A stretch of 64,000 bases of DNA, taken from assembly GCA_963738425.1 (NCBI GenBank), contig CAVTWT010000001.1, positions 1 to 64,000 on the forward strand, written 5' to 3'. This DNA is from CADEEN01 sp963738425 (GTDB lineage: Bacteria > Pseudomonadota > Gammaproteobacteria > Burkholderiales > Burkholderiaceae_C). Both the position numbers and the translations under genes were made by a program. Below, in pieces: positions 17,182 to 25,613 of the stretch (within the stretch, counting starts at the first letter, position 1; the number at the start of each line of letters is the position of its first letter). The notes under the pieces are model-generated. The model had not been told where the DNA came from and ran no database searches. It worked only from the letters and a program-made list of their open reading frames with translations.

Positions 17182-18146
17182 TCCGGCCGAAGGTACTGAT
17201 CGCGCGGCAGATCTTTCCGGAGATCGTCGAACGGCTGCGCCAGCACGTCGATGTCACGACCAACGATGCCCCAGTGGACTGGCCGCGCGACGAGCTGATC
17301 GCCCGCCTGCAAGGCCACCAGGGCGTCTTCGTTGCCGCCACGGAGCCGATCGATGCCACGCTCGTCGCCGCCTGCTCCGACCTGAAAGCCGTGTGCTCGA
17401 TGGCGGTGGGCTACAACAACATCGATGTCGCGGCGTGTGCCGCGCGTGGCATCACCGTCACCAACGCCCCCGATGTGCTGACCGAAACCACGGCCGACTT
17501 CGGGTTTTCTTTGATGCTGGCCGCGGCCCGGCGCATCACCGAGAGCGAACACTTTCTGCGCGCCGGCCTGTGGCAGCGCTGGTCGCACGACTTCTTCTGC
17601 GGCGCCGACGTGCACGGCGCCACGCTCGGCATCCTCGGCATGGGCCGCATCGGCCAGGCGATCGCGCGGCGCGGCGCGCTGGGCTTCGACATGAAGGTGA
17701 TCTATCACAACCGGTCGCAGCTGGCCGCGGACCTCGAGGCGCCGCTCGGCGCGCGTTGGGTCGACAAGGACACGCTGCTGCGCGAAGCCGATCACCTGGT
17801 GATCGTGGTGCCGTACTCGAAGACGAGCCACCATGCCATCGGCGCTGCCGAACTGTCGCAGATGAAGTCCACGGCAACGCTGACCAACGTTGCCCGTGGC
17901 GGTGTGGTCGATGACGCCGCCCTGGCGCAGGCCCTGGCCGACAAGCGCATTGCCGCGGCAGCGCTCGATGTCTTCGAAGGCGAGCCCGCCGTGCATCCGG
18001 CGCTGCTCGGCGTGCCCAACGTCGTGCTGACGCCGCACATCGCCAGCGCGACGCAGGCCACGCGCATGAAGATGGCCACGCTGGCCGCCGACAACCTGAT
18101 CGCCGTGCTGAACGGCCGCGCGCCGCTGACGCCGGTCAAGCCCTGA
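17178..18146 (+). CDS. D-2-hydroxyacid dehydrogenase (glyoxylate/hydroxypyruvate reductase type)
   Basis: A 322-residue NAD(P)H-dependent dehydrogenase of the D-isomer family. The nucleotide-binding motif is LGILGMGRIGQAIARRG, and the catalytic Arg, Glu and His are in LTNVARGGVVDDAAL, DVFEGEP and LTPHIASAT. SMAVGYNNIDVAAC is the substrate-side signature of the GhrB/GyaR group. Start is GTG at 17178, overlapping the transporter stop; the longer open frame upstream is antisense-like read-through. Reduces glyoxylate or hydroxypyruvate in related proteins. Confidence 0.9.
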   Translation: MIRPKVLIARQIFPEIVERLRQHVDVTTNDAPVDWPRDELIARLQGHQGVFVAATEPIDATLVAACSDLKAVCSMAVGYNNIDVAACAARGITVTNAPDVLTETTADFGFSLMLAAARRITESEHFLRAGLWQRWSHDFFCGADVHGATLGILGMGRIGQAIARRGALGFDMKVIYHNRSQLAADLEAPLGARWVDKDTLLREADHLVIVVPYSKTSHHAIGAAELSQMKSTATLTNVARGGVVDDAALAQALADKRIAAAALDVFEGEPAVHPALLGVPNVVLTPHIASATQATRMKMATLAADNLIAVLNGRAPLTPVKP

Positions 18147-18149
18147 GCG

Positions 18150-20490
18150 TCACGCGGTCGCCATCAGTCGATCGATGACGCCGAGAAACGCCGACAGGTC
18201 GATCGGCTTGGTCCAGTAGTCATCGAAGCCGGCAGCGCGGGCGCTCTGCATGTCTTCTGGCATGGCGTTGGCCGACAGCGCGATGCACGGAATCGAAGCC
18301 GTGAGCGGATCGGCGCGCAGGCGGCGCAGCACCTCGGTGCCGTCGATGTCGGGCAACTGCATGTCGATCAGCACCAGCGACGGTCGTTGCTCGTGTGCCA
18401 TGCGAACGCCGCTGATGCCATCAACAGCGCCATGAAAGGCCACGCGCGGCCGCTGCTTCAGCAGCTCGCGCACGATCAGCATGTTGACGTCGTTGTCTTC
18501 GATGTAGAGCAGCGTCGGCGCGCGGTTGCTCGATGCACTGGCCGCAGGCAGCACATCGGCCAGTGGCAGCCAGAGCTCGAACACGCTGCCTTGCGGCCCC
18601 GTGCTGGCCAGCTCGATGCGCCCGCCCATGCGCTGTGCCAGCGTCTGGCCGATCGCCAGCCCCATGCCGAGGCCCAGGCCCACGCTGTGGACCTCGGCGC
18701 TGGCCGAGCCGTCCGGCCCGGAAAAGGGCTCGAACAGCCGGCGTGCGCGTTCGGCGTCGATGCCGGGGCCGCTGTCTTCGATCGTCAGCACGGCATCGCG
18801 CCCGACGACGCGCGAGTGCAGCCTGACGACGCCATGCGGCCGGCTGAACTTGATGGCATTGCCCAGCAGTTGCGTCAGCAACTGCTGCAGGCGCTGCTCG
18901 TCGGCCACGATCCTGCGGTGACAGGTCATCCAGCTCGATGCGCACGTGGCGCGACTGCGCTGCCTGGGCGAAGGCGGCCGTGGCCGTTTCGAGCGCTTCA
19001 GCCAATGACATTGACTTTCTCGCCGCGTTGCCCAAGGACTCGGCCCGCTCGCTCAGATCGAGCACGTTGTCAACCAGCGTCAACAGCCGTTTGCCTGCGG
19101 CCTCGATCTGCAGCAGGCGGTGCTGGCGCTCGGCCGCCGTGGCCCGTGCATTCTCCGACTGCAACAACTGGGTGAATCCGAGCACGGCGTTCAGCGGCGT
19201 GCGCAGCTCGTGGCTGATGCGGGCGAACAAGGCCGACTTGCTGCGGCTCTCGCGCAGTGCCAGTTCACGCTCGCGCTGCACCCGCTCGATCTGGCGCATC
19301 TCGGTCACGTCCCAGTTGACGCCGATGCGCCGCGTCACGCGGCCTTGCGCATCGGTCAAGGCGATCGAGCGCGAGGCCAGCGTGCGCACCGCGCCGTCGC
19401 TGGCGCGGCGGATGCGGAACTCGTAGGCCAGCGGGTTGGTGCTGTCGGCGAAGGCCAAGGCCTGCGTGTCGACGACTGGCCGATCCTCGGGCAGCACCAT
19501 CGCCATGCGCTGCCCGTGGTTGGGCACCGTCGTGCCCGGCGCGAGGCCGCGCAGATGAAACATGCGCTCGTCCCAGTCGTCGCGCCCGCTGGCCACATCG
19601 TGCGACCACGTGCCCATGTCGACGGCCTTCAGCGCCAACGACGTGCGCTCGTTGGCCACGCGCAGGCGCTCCGTGGCCTCGTGTTCATCGGTGACGTCGA
19701 GCATGACGCCGAAGGCGCGGGCCGTGCCGTCGGCGTCGCGCTCGCGCTGGCTGCGAATCTGCATCCAGCGCAGCTGGCCGTCGCCGCGCCGCGCGCGCAT
19801 CTCGAACTCCAAGCGCTGGCTGCCGGGTCCGCGGGCGGCGGCCAGCGCCATCGCGGCGATGCGGTCGCGGTCGTCTTCGAGGGCGTACTCGCGCAGCGCT
19901 TCGCCCAGCGTCGGCGGCCCGCGCGCCGGGTCGCGCGCGAGCAGCACGTACATGTGCGCGTTCCACTCGGGCCGACGCTCGTCGAGCGCGCCTGACCAGA
20001 CGCCGACCCGCGCCGCGTCGGCCGCAGCTTCCAGCCGCCGCGCCAACTGCAGCGCTTCGCTCGTGTCCGTGTCATCGACCATGACGCCGATGACGCGCGC
20101 CGGCTCGCCGTGCGCGTCGGCGACCACGCGCCAATGCGAGTGCAGATGGGCCACGCTGCCGTCGGGGCGCCGCACGCGAAAACGGCTGCTGTGATTGCCC
20201 GGTGTGCCGAGCGTCGCTCGCACTTCGTCGGGGCGGCGGTCGTCGGGGTGGATGCGCTCGGCGGCTTCGAGGAAGTTCGGCGTGTCGCCGGGCGCGTAGC
20301 CGAAGAAGCAGAACACGTGATCGCTCCAGCGCCCCTCGAGCGTGCGCGGATCGCGCTCCCACACGCCCAGGCGGCCGAAATCCTGCGCCATGTCGAGCAG
20401 CTCGGCCAAGCGCGCGTTTTCGGCGCGCAGCCGCGCGATCTCCGATGGCGCGGGCGGCGGTGCGTCGTCGGTTTCAGCTTGTGGCGTCAT
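18150..20490 (-). CDS. PAS-domain hybrid sensor histidine kinase with receiver domain, one frameshift
   Basis: A soluble hybrid histidine kinase, 779 residues after repair. A short N-terminal coiled coil is followed by three PAS/PAC units (WERDPRTLEGRWSDHVFCFF; GVWSGALDERRPEW; GTWSHDVASGRDDWDERM), each with a C-terminal PAC-like VTD or DVTE stretch. The H-box is SHELRTPLNAVLGFTQLLQS, the N-box LLGNAIKFS, the G-boxes EDSGPGID and GLGLGMGLA. The receiver has LLYIEDNDVNM, LVLIDMQLPDIDG and ends in DDYWTKP. An extra base near 18909-18916 splits the catalytic domain. No membrane segment is present, so it senses an internal signal. Start ATG at 20490 lies just past an 8-base tandem repeat. Confidence 0.9.
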
Positions 20491-20499
20491 GGACCAGCC

Positions 20500-20536
20500 G
20501 AGCGGTTGAGCGGTTGAGCGGTTGAGCGGTTGAGCG
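20500..20536 (-). repeat. Tandem 8-base repeat GAGCGGTT, 4.6 copies
   Basis: Four full copies plus five bases of GAGCGGTT end 10 bases before the kinase start codon, where the ribosome binding site should be. Copy-number change would move the start relative to the upstream transcript. Confidence 0.9.
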
Positions 20537-20637
20537 TGAAGAGGAACCCAGTCTATTCGCGCGCCCGTTGCCGACCCAGTAGAGCGGACCCTTGCAGCGC
20601 CGCCCTTATGCTCGCAGCTCCAACGAGGAGTCTGACC

Positions 20638-21655
20638 ATGTTGCGCACCGCCATCGCCGGCAGCCTGCCCAAACCCGCCTGGCTCGCTGAGACCGATAAG
20701 CTCTGGCCGAAGTGGCAGGCCGATGGCGCGGCGCTCGACGAGGCCAAGCGCGACGCCACGCTGCTGTGGATCAAGGCGCAGGAAGATGCGGGCCTGACGA
20801 CCATCGGCGACGGTGAGCAATCCCGCCAGCACTTCGTGCACGGTTTTGTCGAGCGTGTGCAAGGCATCGATTTCGAGCACAAGGTCGAAATGGGCATCCG
20901 CAACGACCGCTACAAGGCGATGGTGCCGCAGGTGGTGGGGCCGCTGCGCCTGGCTGGCCGTGTTCACCAGACCGAAGCGCGGCTGCTGCGGGCGCACACG
21001 CAGCGGGTCACCAAGTTCACGCTACCCGGCCCGATGACGATCGTCGACACCGTTGCCGACCACCACTATGGCGACCGGGTGAAGCTGGCTTTTGCGTTCG
21101 CCGAACTGCTCAACGTCGAGGCCAGAGCGCTGCAGGCCGACGGCATCGACATCGTCCAGTTCGACGAGCCGGCGTTCAATGTCTATATGTCCGAGGCCGC
21201 CGATTGGGGTGTTGCGGCGCTAGAACGGGCGGCCGAGGGTTTGACGTGCAAGACGGCGGTGCACATCTGCTACGGCTATGGCATCGACGCCAATCGCAAG
21301 TGGAAAGACACGCTGGGCCACGAGTGGCGCCAGTACGAGCAGGTCTTTCCGGCGTTGGCCAGGAGCCGCATCGACCAGGTCAGCCTCGAATGCATGCACT
21401 CGCATGTGCCGCTCGATCTGATCGGCTTGCTTGAAGGCAAGGACGTCATGGTCGGCGTCATCGACGTCGCCACTGACGCCGTCGAGACGCGCCGATGAAG
21501 TCGCCGAGACGATCGGCCGCGCACTGCAGTTCGTCGCCCGCGACAAGCTCATCGCCTGCACCAACTGCGGCATGGCGCCGATGTCGCGCGCTGTGGCCGA
21601 GGCCAAGCTGGCTGCCCTGGCGCGCGGCGCCGCGCTGGCGGCCGGCGCCAACTGA
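20638..21655 (+). CDS. Short methionine synthase, MetE C-terminal/MesD-like, one frameshift
   Basis: A cobalamin-independent-type methionine synthase core, 338 residues after repair, against about 750 for full MetE; the N-terminal folate-binding half is absent. It begins AIAGSLPKPAWLAE and has IQFDEPAFN-like DIVQFDEPAFNVYMSE, AVHICYGYG, DQVSLECMHSHVPLDL and LIACTNCGMAP, supplying the His, Cys, Glu and Cys zinc ligands. An extra C near 21490 splits off the last part. AGGAG precedes ATG at 20638. Overall length and wording resemble MesD, a folate-independent family that works with MesX, but no mesX is next to it. Recognition is from memory, so treat MesD as likely rather than proven. Confidence 0.75.
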
Positions 21656-21924
21656 GCGCTCGCACCCGCGAGCGTCCATCCCCTGTTCGGGCGTAAAAGC
21701 CCGCGTGTCGTGCCTATTGCCGTGCACTAAGTCTCGCCCGGCAAAACGGGCGTGTCAGCGCGCGCAGCGCGATGCCACCATCAAGGGGACAGGTAAGCGC
21801 TTGTTCCAGCGATTGTCGGCAACGCGGTCGATCTCCAATGGCAGCAAGCCACATCGGGTTCGGCCGAGCGCTGCATGGCGGTCGGCTCCCAGGCTCGACA
21901 ACGAATCGATAAACGCACCGCAAC
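21656..21924 (+). other. Intergenic leader with three small hairpins
   Basis: No gene is visible here. It holds a 7-base-pair hairpin directly after the methionine synthase stop (CGCTCGC/GCGAGCG, 21657-21674), a GGGC/GCCC stem near 21688, and GCCCG/CGGGC near 21735. It must contain the promoter of the operon that begins at 21925, but I see no convincing -35/-10 pair. Confidence 0.5.
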
Positions 21925-23380
21925 GTGACCGCGACAACGCCCCCCGCAACGGTACCCACCCAGCCCAGCGCCGAGACGCCCGCAGCGCGTGCGCCTGCGC
22001 GCGCCGTGCGGCCGTCGCGCAGTGCGGCGGTGCTTGGCCGTCCAGGCACATGCGCTGGCACACGCGAACTTCGATGCGGCGGCCGCGGCAGTCGTCAACC
22101 AGTTGGCACAGGCGCTGCCATGCGAACGCGTCAGCCTCGGCCTGTACATCGGCGGGCGCCTGCGCATCGCCGCCATCTCCGGCGCCACCGACGTGCGTGA
22201 GAAGCACAACGCCGTCGGCCGCATCGCTTCGGCCATGGCCGAGGCGCTCGACCAGCGCCTGGCCATCGTGCACCCGTTGCCCGCGGGCGCCTCTCCGGCG
22301 ATCACGCTGGCGCACCAGGAACTCTCGCAATCCAACGGCCATGCCGCGATCTACACCGTGCCGGTGGCCACGCGCCACGAGATGCTCGGTGCGCTGCTGT
22401 TCGAGCGCCGCGGCGGCTTCGATACGCAGGCCCTCGAGGCGGCGAAGGACGCGGCGATGTTTGCCGGCCCGCTGCTGGCGCTGAAGCAGCGCGCCGATGA
22501 CCGTGTCGGCCACCGCGTCTCGCAGGCGCTGCGGCCAACAGCGCGGCGGCCCTTCGGTGCGCCGAAGTTTTCCCCCGTCCGCGCCGTGGTCGCTGTCAGC
22601 CTGCTCGGCCTGGCCGGTCTGGCCCTGGTGCCGGCGACGCACCGCGTCGTCGCGCCGGCACGCGTCGAAGGCGCGGTGCAACAGGTGATCGCGGCGCCGG
22701 TCGATGGTTTTGTCGGCGCGGTGCAGGTACGCCCGGGCGAGGCCGTGAAGGCCGGACAGATTCTGATGAGCCTGGACACGCGCGAACTCGCGCTCGAACG
22801 CGACAAGTGGGCCGCGGAGATGGCGCAGCTCGACAAGCAGTACCGCGAAGCGTTGTCCAAAGACGAAGCCGCGCCGATCATGATCGCGCGCGCCAAGCTC
22901 GAGCAGGCGCAGAGCCAGCACGAGCTGGCGGTGCAGCAGTTGGATCGCTCGACGCTGCGCGCGCCGATGGACGGCGTGGTGCAGAGCGGCGACTTCACGC
23001 AGGCGCTTGGCATGCCGCTCAAGCGTGGCCAGGAGCTGATGACGATCGCCGCCGATCGAGGCTGGCGCGTCGTCGCCGAAGTCGAAGAACAAGAGATCGC
23101 GCCCGTGCGCGCCGGCATGAGCGCGCAGGTGCTGTTCGCTGCGGTGGCGGGCGCCGAGCCGCTGAAATTTTCGGTAACGCGCATCGCGCCGGTGGCCACC
23201 CAAGCCGACGGCCGCAACGTTTTCGAAGTTGAAGGCGCGCCGCAGGCCGCAGGCGCTGCGTTGCGCCCGGGCATGCGCGGCGTGGCCCGCATCGAAGTCG
23301 GGCAAAGCACGCTCGGCGCGATCTGGTTCGAGCGCGCGCAGCACGCCTGGCGGCGCTTGTCGTGGCAGTTGCTGGGATGA
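21925..23380 (+). CDS. GAF domain fused to HlyD-type membrane fusion protein, one frameshift
   Basis: About 484 residues once one extra T at 22034-22035 (CTTGGCC for CTGGCC) is removed. The N-terminal Pro/Ala-rich tail leads into a GAF-like sensor region (residues about 45-190: ALPCERVSLGLYIGGRLRIAA, YTVPVATRHEMLGALLFE). A single membrane segment follows (VVAVSLLGLAGLALVPA), then an adaptor region with the two lipoyl half-motifs around residues 245-400 (GFVGAVQVRPGEAVKAGQIL; STLRAPMDGVVQ) and a helical hairpin between. The GAF part would face the cytoplasm and the adaptor the periplasm. It opens the giant-protein export operon. The only start after the in-frame stop at 21910 is GTG 21925. Confidence 0.8.
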
Positions 23381-23456
23381 GCGCCGGGCCGGTCCCAAGC
23401 GAATCCGCATCCCCTCGGGGGATCGTCTGCGGTACGCCCGCGGGCGAGGGGCTGAC
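23381..23456 (-). repeat. Dispersed palindromic intergenic repeat, family A copy 2 (inverted)
   Basis: Read on the minus strand: GTCAGCCCCTCGCCC, CCCCCGAGGGGA, CGCTTGGGACCGGCCC and GGCGCT, the same order as the copies at 15090 and 48833. It fills the gap between the first two genes of the export operon. Confidence 0.75.
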
Positions 23457-25601
23457 ATGAGCCATGCCTCGCTCCTGTCGCCACACTGGTACCGCGTTGC
23501 GTACCTGAAGCCGCGCCTGCGCAGCGGCGTTCGCATCTCGCGCCAGCAGGTGCGTGGCCACACCTGGTACGTGCTGACCGACCCGGTGTCGGGCCGCCAC
23601 CACCGATTTAATGGCTTGGCTTATGCGCTCGTCGCCGGTTGCGACGGCCATTTGACGATCGATGAGATCTGGGCGCAGCGTGTGGACGCCGAGGGCGACG
23701 ACGCACCGACGCAGGCGCAGGCGATCGAAGTCTTTGCGCAGGCCTTCGGCGCCAACCTGCTCGGCGGTGATGTGGCGCCTGATGCCGGCGGCGTAATGAA
23801 GGCGCAAGGCAAGCGCCAGGCACAACGTCGCCGGGCGGCGCTGAATCCGCTGGCCTTCAAGCTTCCGCTGTGGGATCCGGACCGCTTTCTTGAAAGCCGC
23901 GTGCATCTCGTCGCCTGGTGTTTCGGCGCTGCGGCGCGCTGGATCGTTGTCGCGCTGCTGGCCATCGGTGCGCTGCTGTTGGCCGCGAACTTCAGCGAGT
24001 TTTCGCGCGCCACGGCCACACAGCTCAGCCATGGCCGCATGCTGATCATGTTGTGGATCGCCTACCCGGTCGTCAAGGGGTTGCACGAGCTGGCGCATGC
24101 CTTCGCCGTCAAGGCATATGGCGGCGAGGTCCACGAGCTGGGCGTGACGATGCTGATGCTGACGCCGGTGCCGTATGTCGATGCATCGGCAGCGATCGCC
24201 TTCGAGGACAAGCGCCAGCGCATCGCCGTCGGCGCGGCCGGCATCGTGGCCGAACTGCTGCTGGCCACCCTGGCCCTGGCGCTGTGGCTGCTGCTCGAGC
24301 CGGGGCTCGCGCGCGATGCGGCCTTTGCCGTGGCCTTCATCGGCGGCGTCTCGACGCTGGTGATCAACGGCAACCCGCTGCTGCGCTTCGACGGCTACCA
24401 CGTGCTGTGCGATGCACTCGAGCTGCCGAATCTGGCGCAGCGCAGCCAGCGTGTTTGGCAGTCGTTGGTCAAGCGCATCGCGCTCGGCCGCGCCGTCGAT
24501 GCGGCAGAGAACGCGCGCGGCAGCGAGCGCGCCTGGCTCATCGCTTATGCGCCCGCTTCTTGGTTGTGCCGCGGTCTGCTGACCCTGGCGCTTGCGCTTG
24601 CGGTGGCCGACTGGAACGCCTGGCTCGGCCTGGCGCTGCTCGCGCTGTCGGCCTGGTGGATGTTGGCCGGCCCGCTGGTGGCTGCGCTGCGCTGGCTGTT
24701 CGCCTCGGGCGAGGTCTATGGCCGCCGCCTGCGCGCCATGGCGCTCGGCTCGTCGGCGCTGGCGGCGTGCGCGCTGTTCACTTTCATGTTGCCGCTGCCG
24801 CACCGCACGCTCGCGCCGGCCGTGGTCTGGCTGCCCGACGAAGCGCTGGTGCGTCCGCAGGCCGATGGTTTCATCGAGCAGGTGTTGGTGCGCGACGGCC
24901 AACAAGTGCAGGCCGGCACGCCGCTGCTGCGCTTGGCCAACGATGCGCTGCGCCTGTCGTTGCAGCGCGTGCAGGCCGAACTGCAGCAACAGCAGGTCGA
25001 ACACTTCGCTGCCGTCGACAGCGACGCTCTGCGCGCCGGCATGGCCGCCGACCGCGCCGCAGCGCTGGCCGCCGAGCGCGACCGCCTGGCCGAGCGCGTG
25101 GCTGCGCTCGATGTGCGCGCGGGGACCACGGGCACGGTCGCTCTCGACACACGGCGCCTGATCGTCGGCCAGCATCTTGAGCAAGGGCAGGTCGCAGCGC
25201 ATGTGCTGCCGATCGGCGCGCCGCTGGTGCGCGCCGCGGTGGCAAACGAAGACATCGCGCTGGTGCGCGAGCGGCCGGGGCAGATCGAGGTGGCGCTGGC
25301 CCATGCCAGCGGCGACACCGTGAGTGCGCAGTGGCTGCGCAGCGTGCCGCGCGCCTCGACGGAGCTCATCACACCGGCGCTCGGCGCGCGTGCCGGCGGG
25401 CCGATCGCACTCGACCCGGCCGACCGCGAGGGCCGCACCGCGCAGGAGCCGCGCTTCGAGGTCGAGCTGCGCTTGCCCGAGGGCGTCACGGCGCATGTCG
25501 GCGCGCGCGCCTGGGTGAGCTTTCGCCACGGCGAGGCCACATTGGCCGAGTTGTCTTCGCAGTTCTTGCGCCGCTCGTTCTTGCGGCACTTCAAGCGATA
25601 G
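23457..25601 (+). CDS. PqqD-like/M50 peptidase/HlyD fusion protein
   Basis: A 714-residue membrane protein with three parts. Residues about 20-110 resemble PqqD-like peptide-binding domains (GHTWYVLTDPVSGRHHRFNG, then LTIDEIW). Residues about 145-400 form a site-2-protease (M50) core: the zinc motif HELAH at 210-214 and the second motif NPLLRFDGYH, among several membrane segments. From about residue 460 comes a periplasmic adaptor with lipoyl-type ADGFIEQVLVRDGQQVQAGT and a barrel-like C-terminus. ATG at 23457. It lies 12 bases before the SecA-like gene. I infer that it handles or threads the giant protein encoded downstream; whether the peptidase cuts is unknown, although its metal ligands are present. 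Confidence 0.85.
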   Translation: MSHASLLSPHWYRVAYLKPRLRSGVRISRQQVRGHTWYVLTDPVSGRHHRFNGLAYALVAGCDGHLTIDEIWAQRVDAEGDDAPTQAQAIEVFAQAFGANLLGGDVAPDAGGVMKAQGKRQAQRRRAALNPLAFKLPLWDPDRFLESRVHLVAWCFGAAARWIVVALLAIGALLLAANFSEFSRATATQLSHGRMLIMLWIAYPVVKGLHELAHAFAVKAYGGEVHELGVTMLMLTPVPYVDASAAIAFEDKRQRIAVGAAGIVAELLLATLALALWLLLEPGLARDAAFAVAFIGGVSTLVINGNPLLRFDGYHVLCDALELPNLAQRSQRVWQSLVKRIALGRAVDAAENARGSERAWLIAYAPASWLCRGLLTLALALAVADWNAWLGLALLALSAWWMLAGPLVAALRWLFASGEVYGRRLRAMALGSSALAACALFTFMLPLPHRTLAPAVVWLPDEALVRPQADGFIEQVLVRDGQQVQAGTPLLRLANDALRLSLQRVQAELQQQQVEHFAAVDSDALRAGMAADRAAALAAERDRLAERVAALDVRAGTTGTVALDTRRLIVGQHLEQGQVAAHVLPIGAPLVRAAVANEDIALVRERPGQIEVALAHASGDTVSAQWLRSVPRASTELITPALGARAGGPIALDPADREGRTAQEPRFEVELRLPEGVTAHVGARAWVSFRHGEATLAELSSQFLRRSFLRHFKR

Positions 25602-25613
25602 GACGCCGAGCCG

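Noticed and set aside
20491..20997. N-terminal extension of the hybrid kinase up to 20997
   Set aside because: It is antisense to the 5' part of the methionine synthase gene and translates through the tandem repeat without any domain.
21656..21924. A c-di-GMP (GEMM) riboswitch in the leader of the export operon
   Set aside because: The region has hairpins, but the conserved GEMM core sequences are not present.
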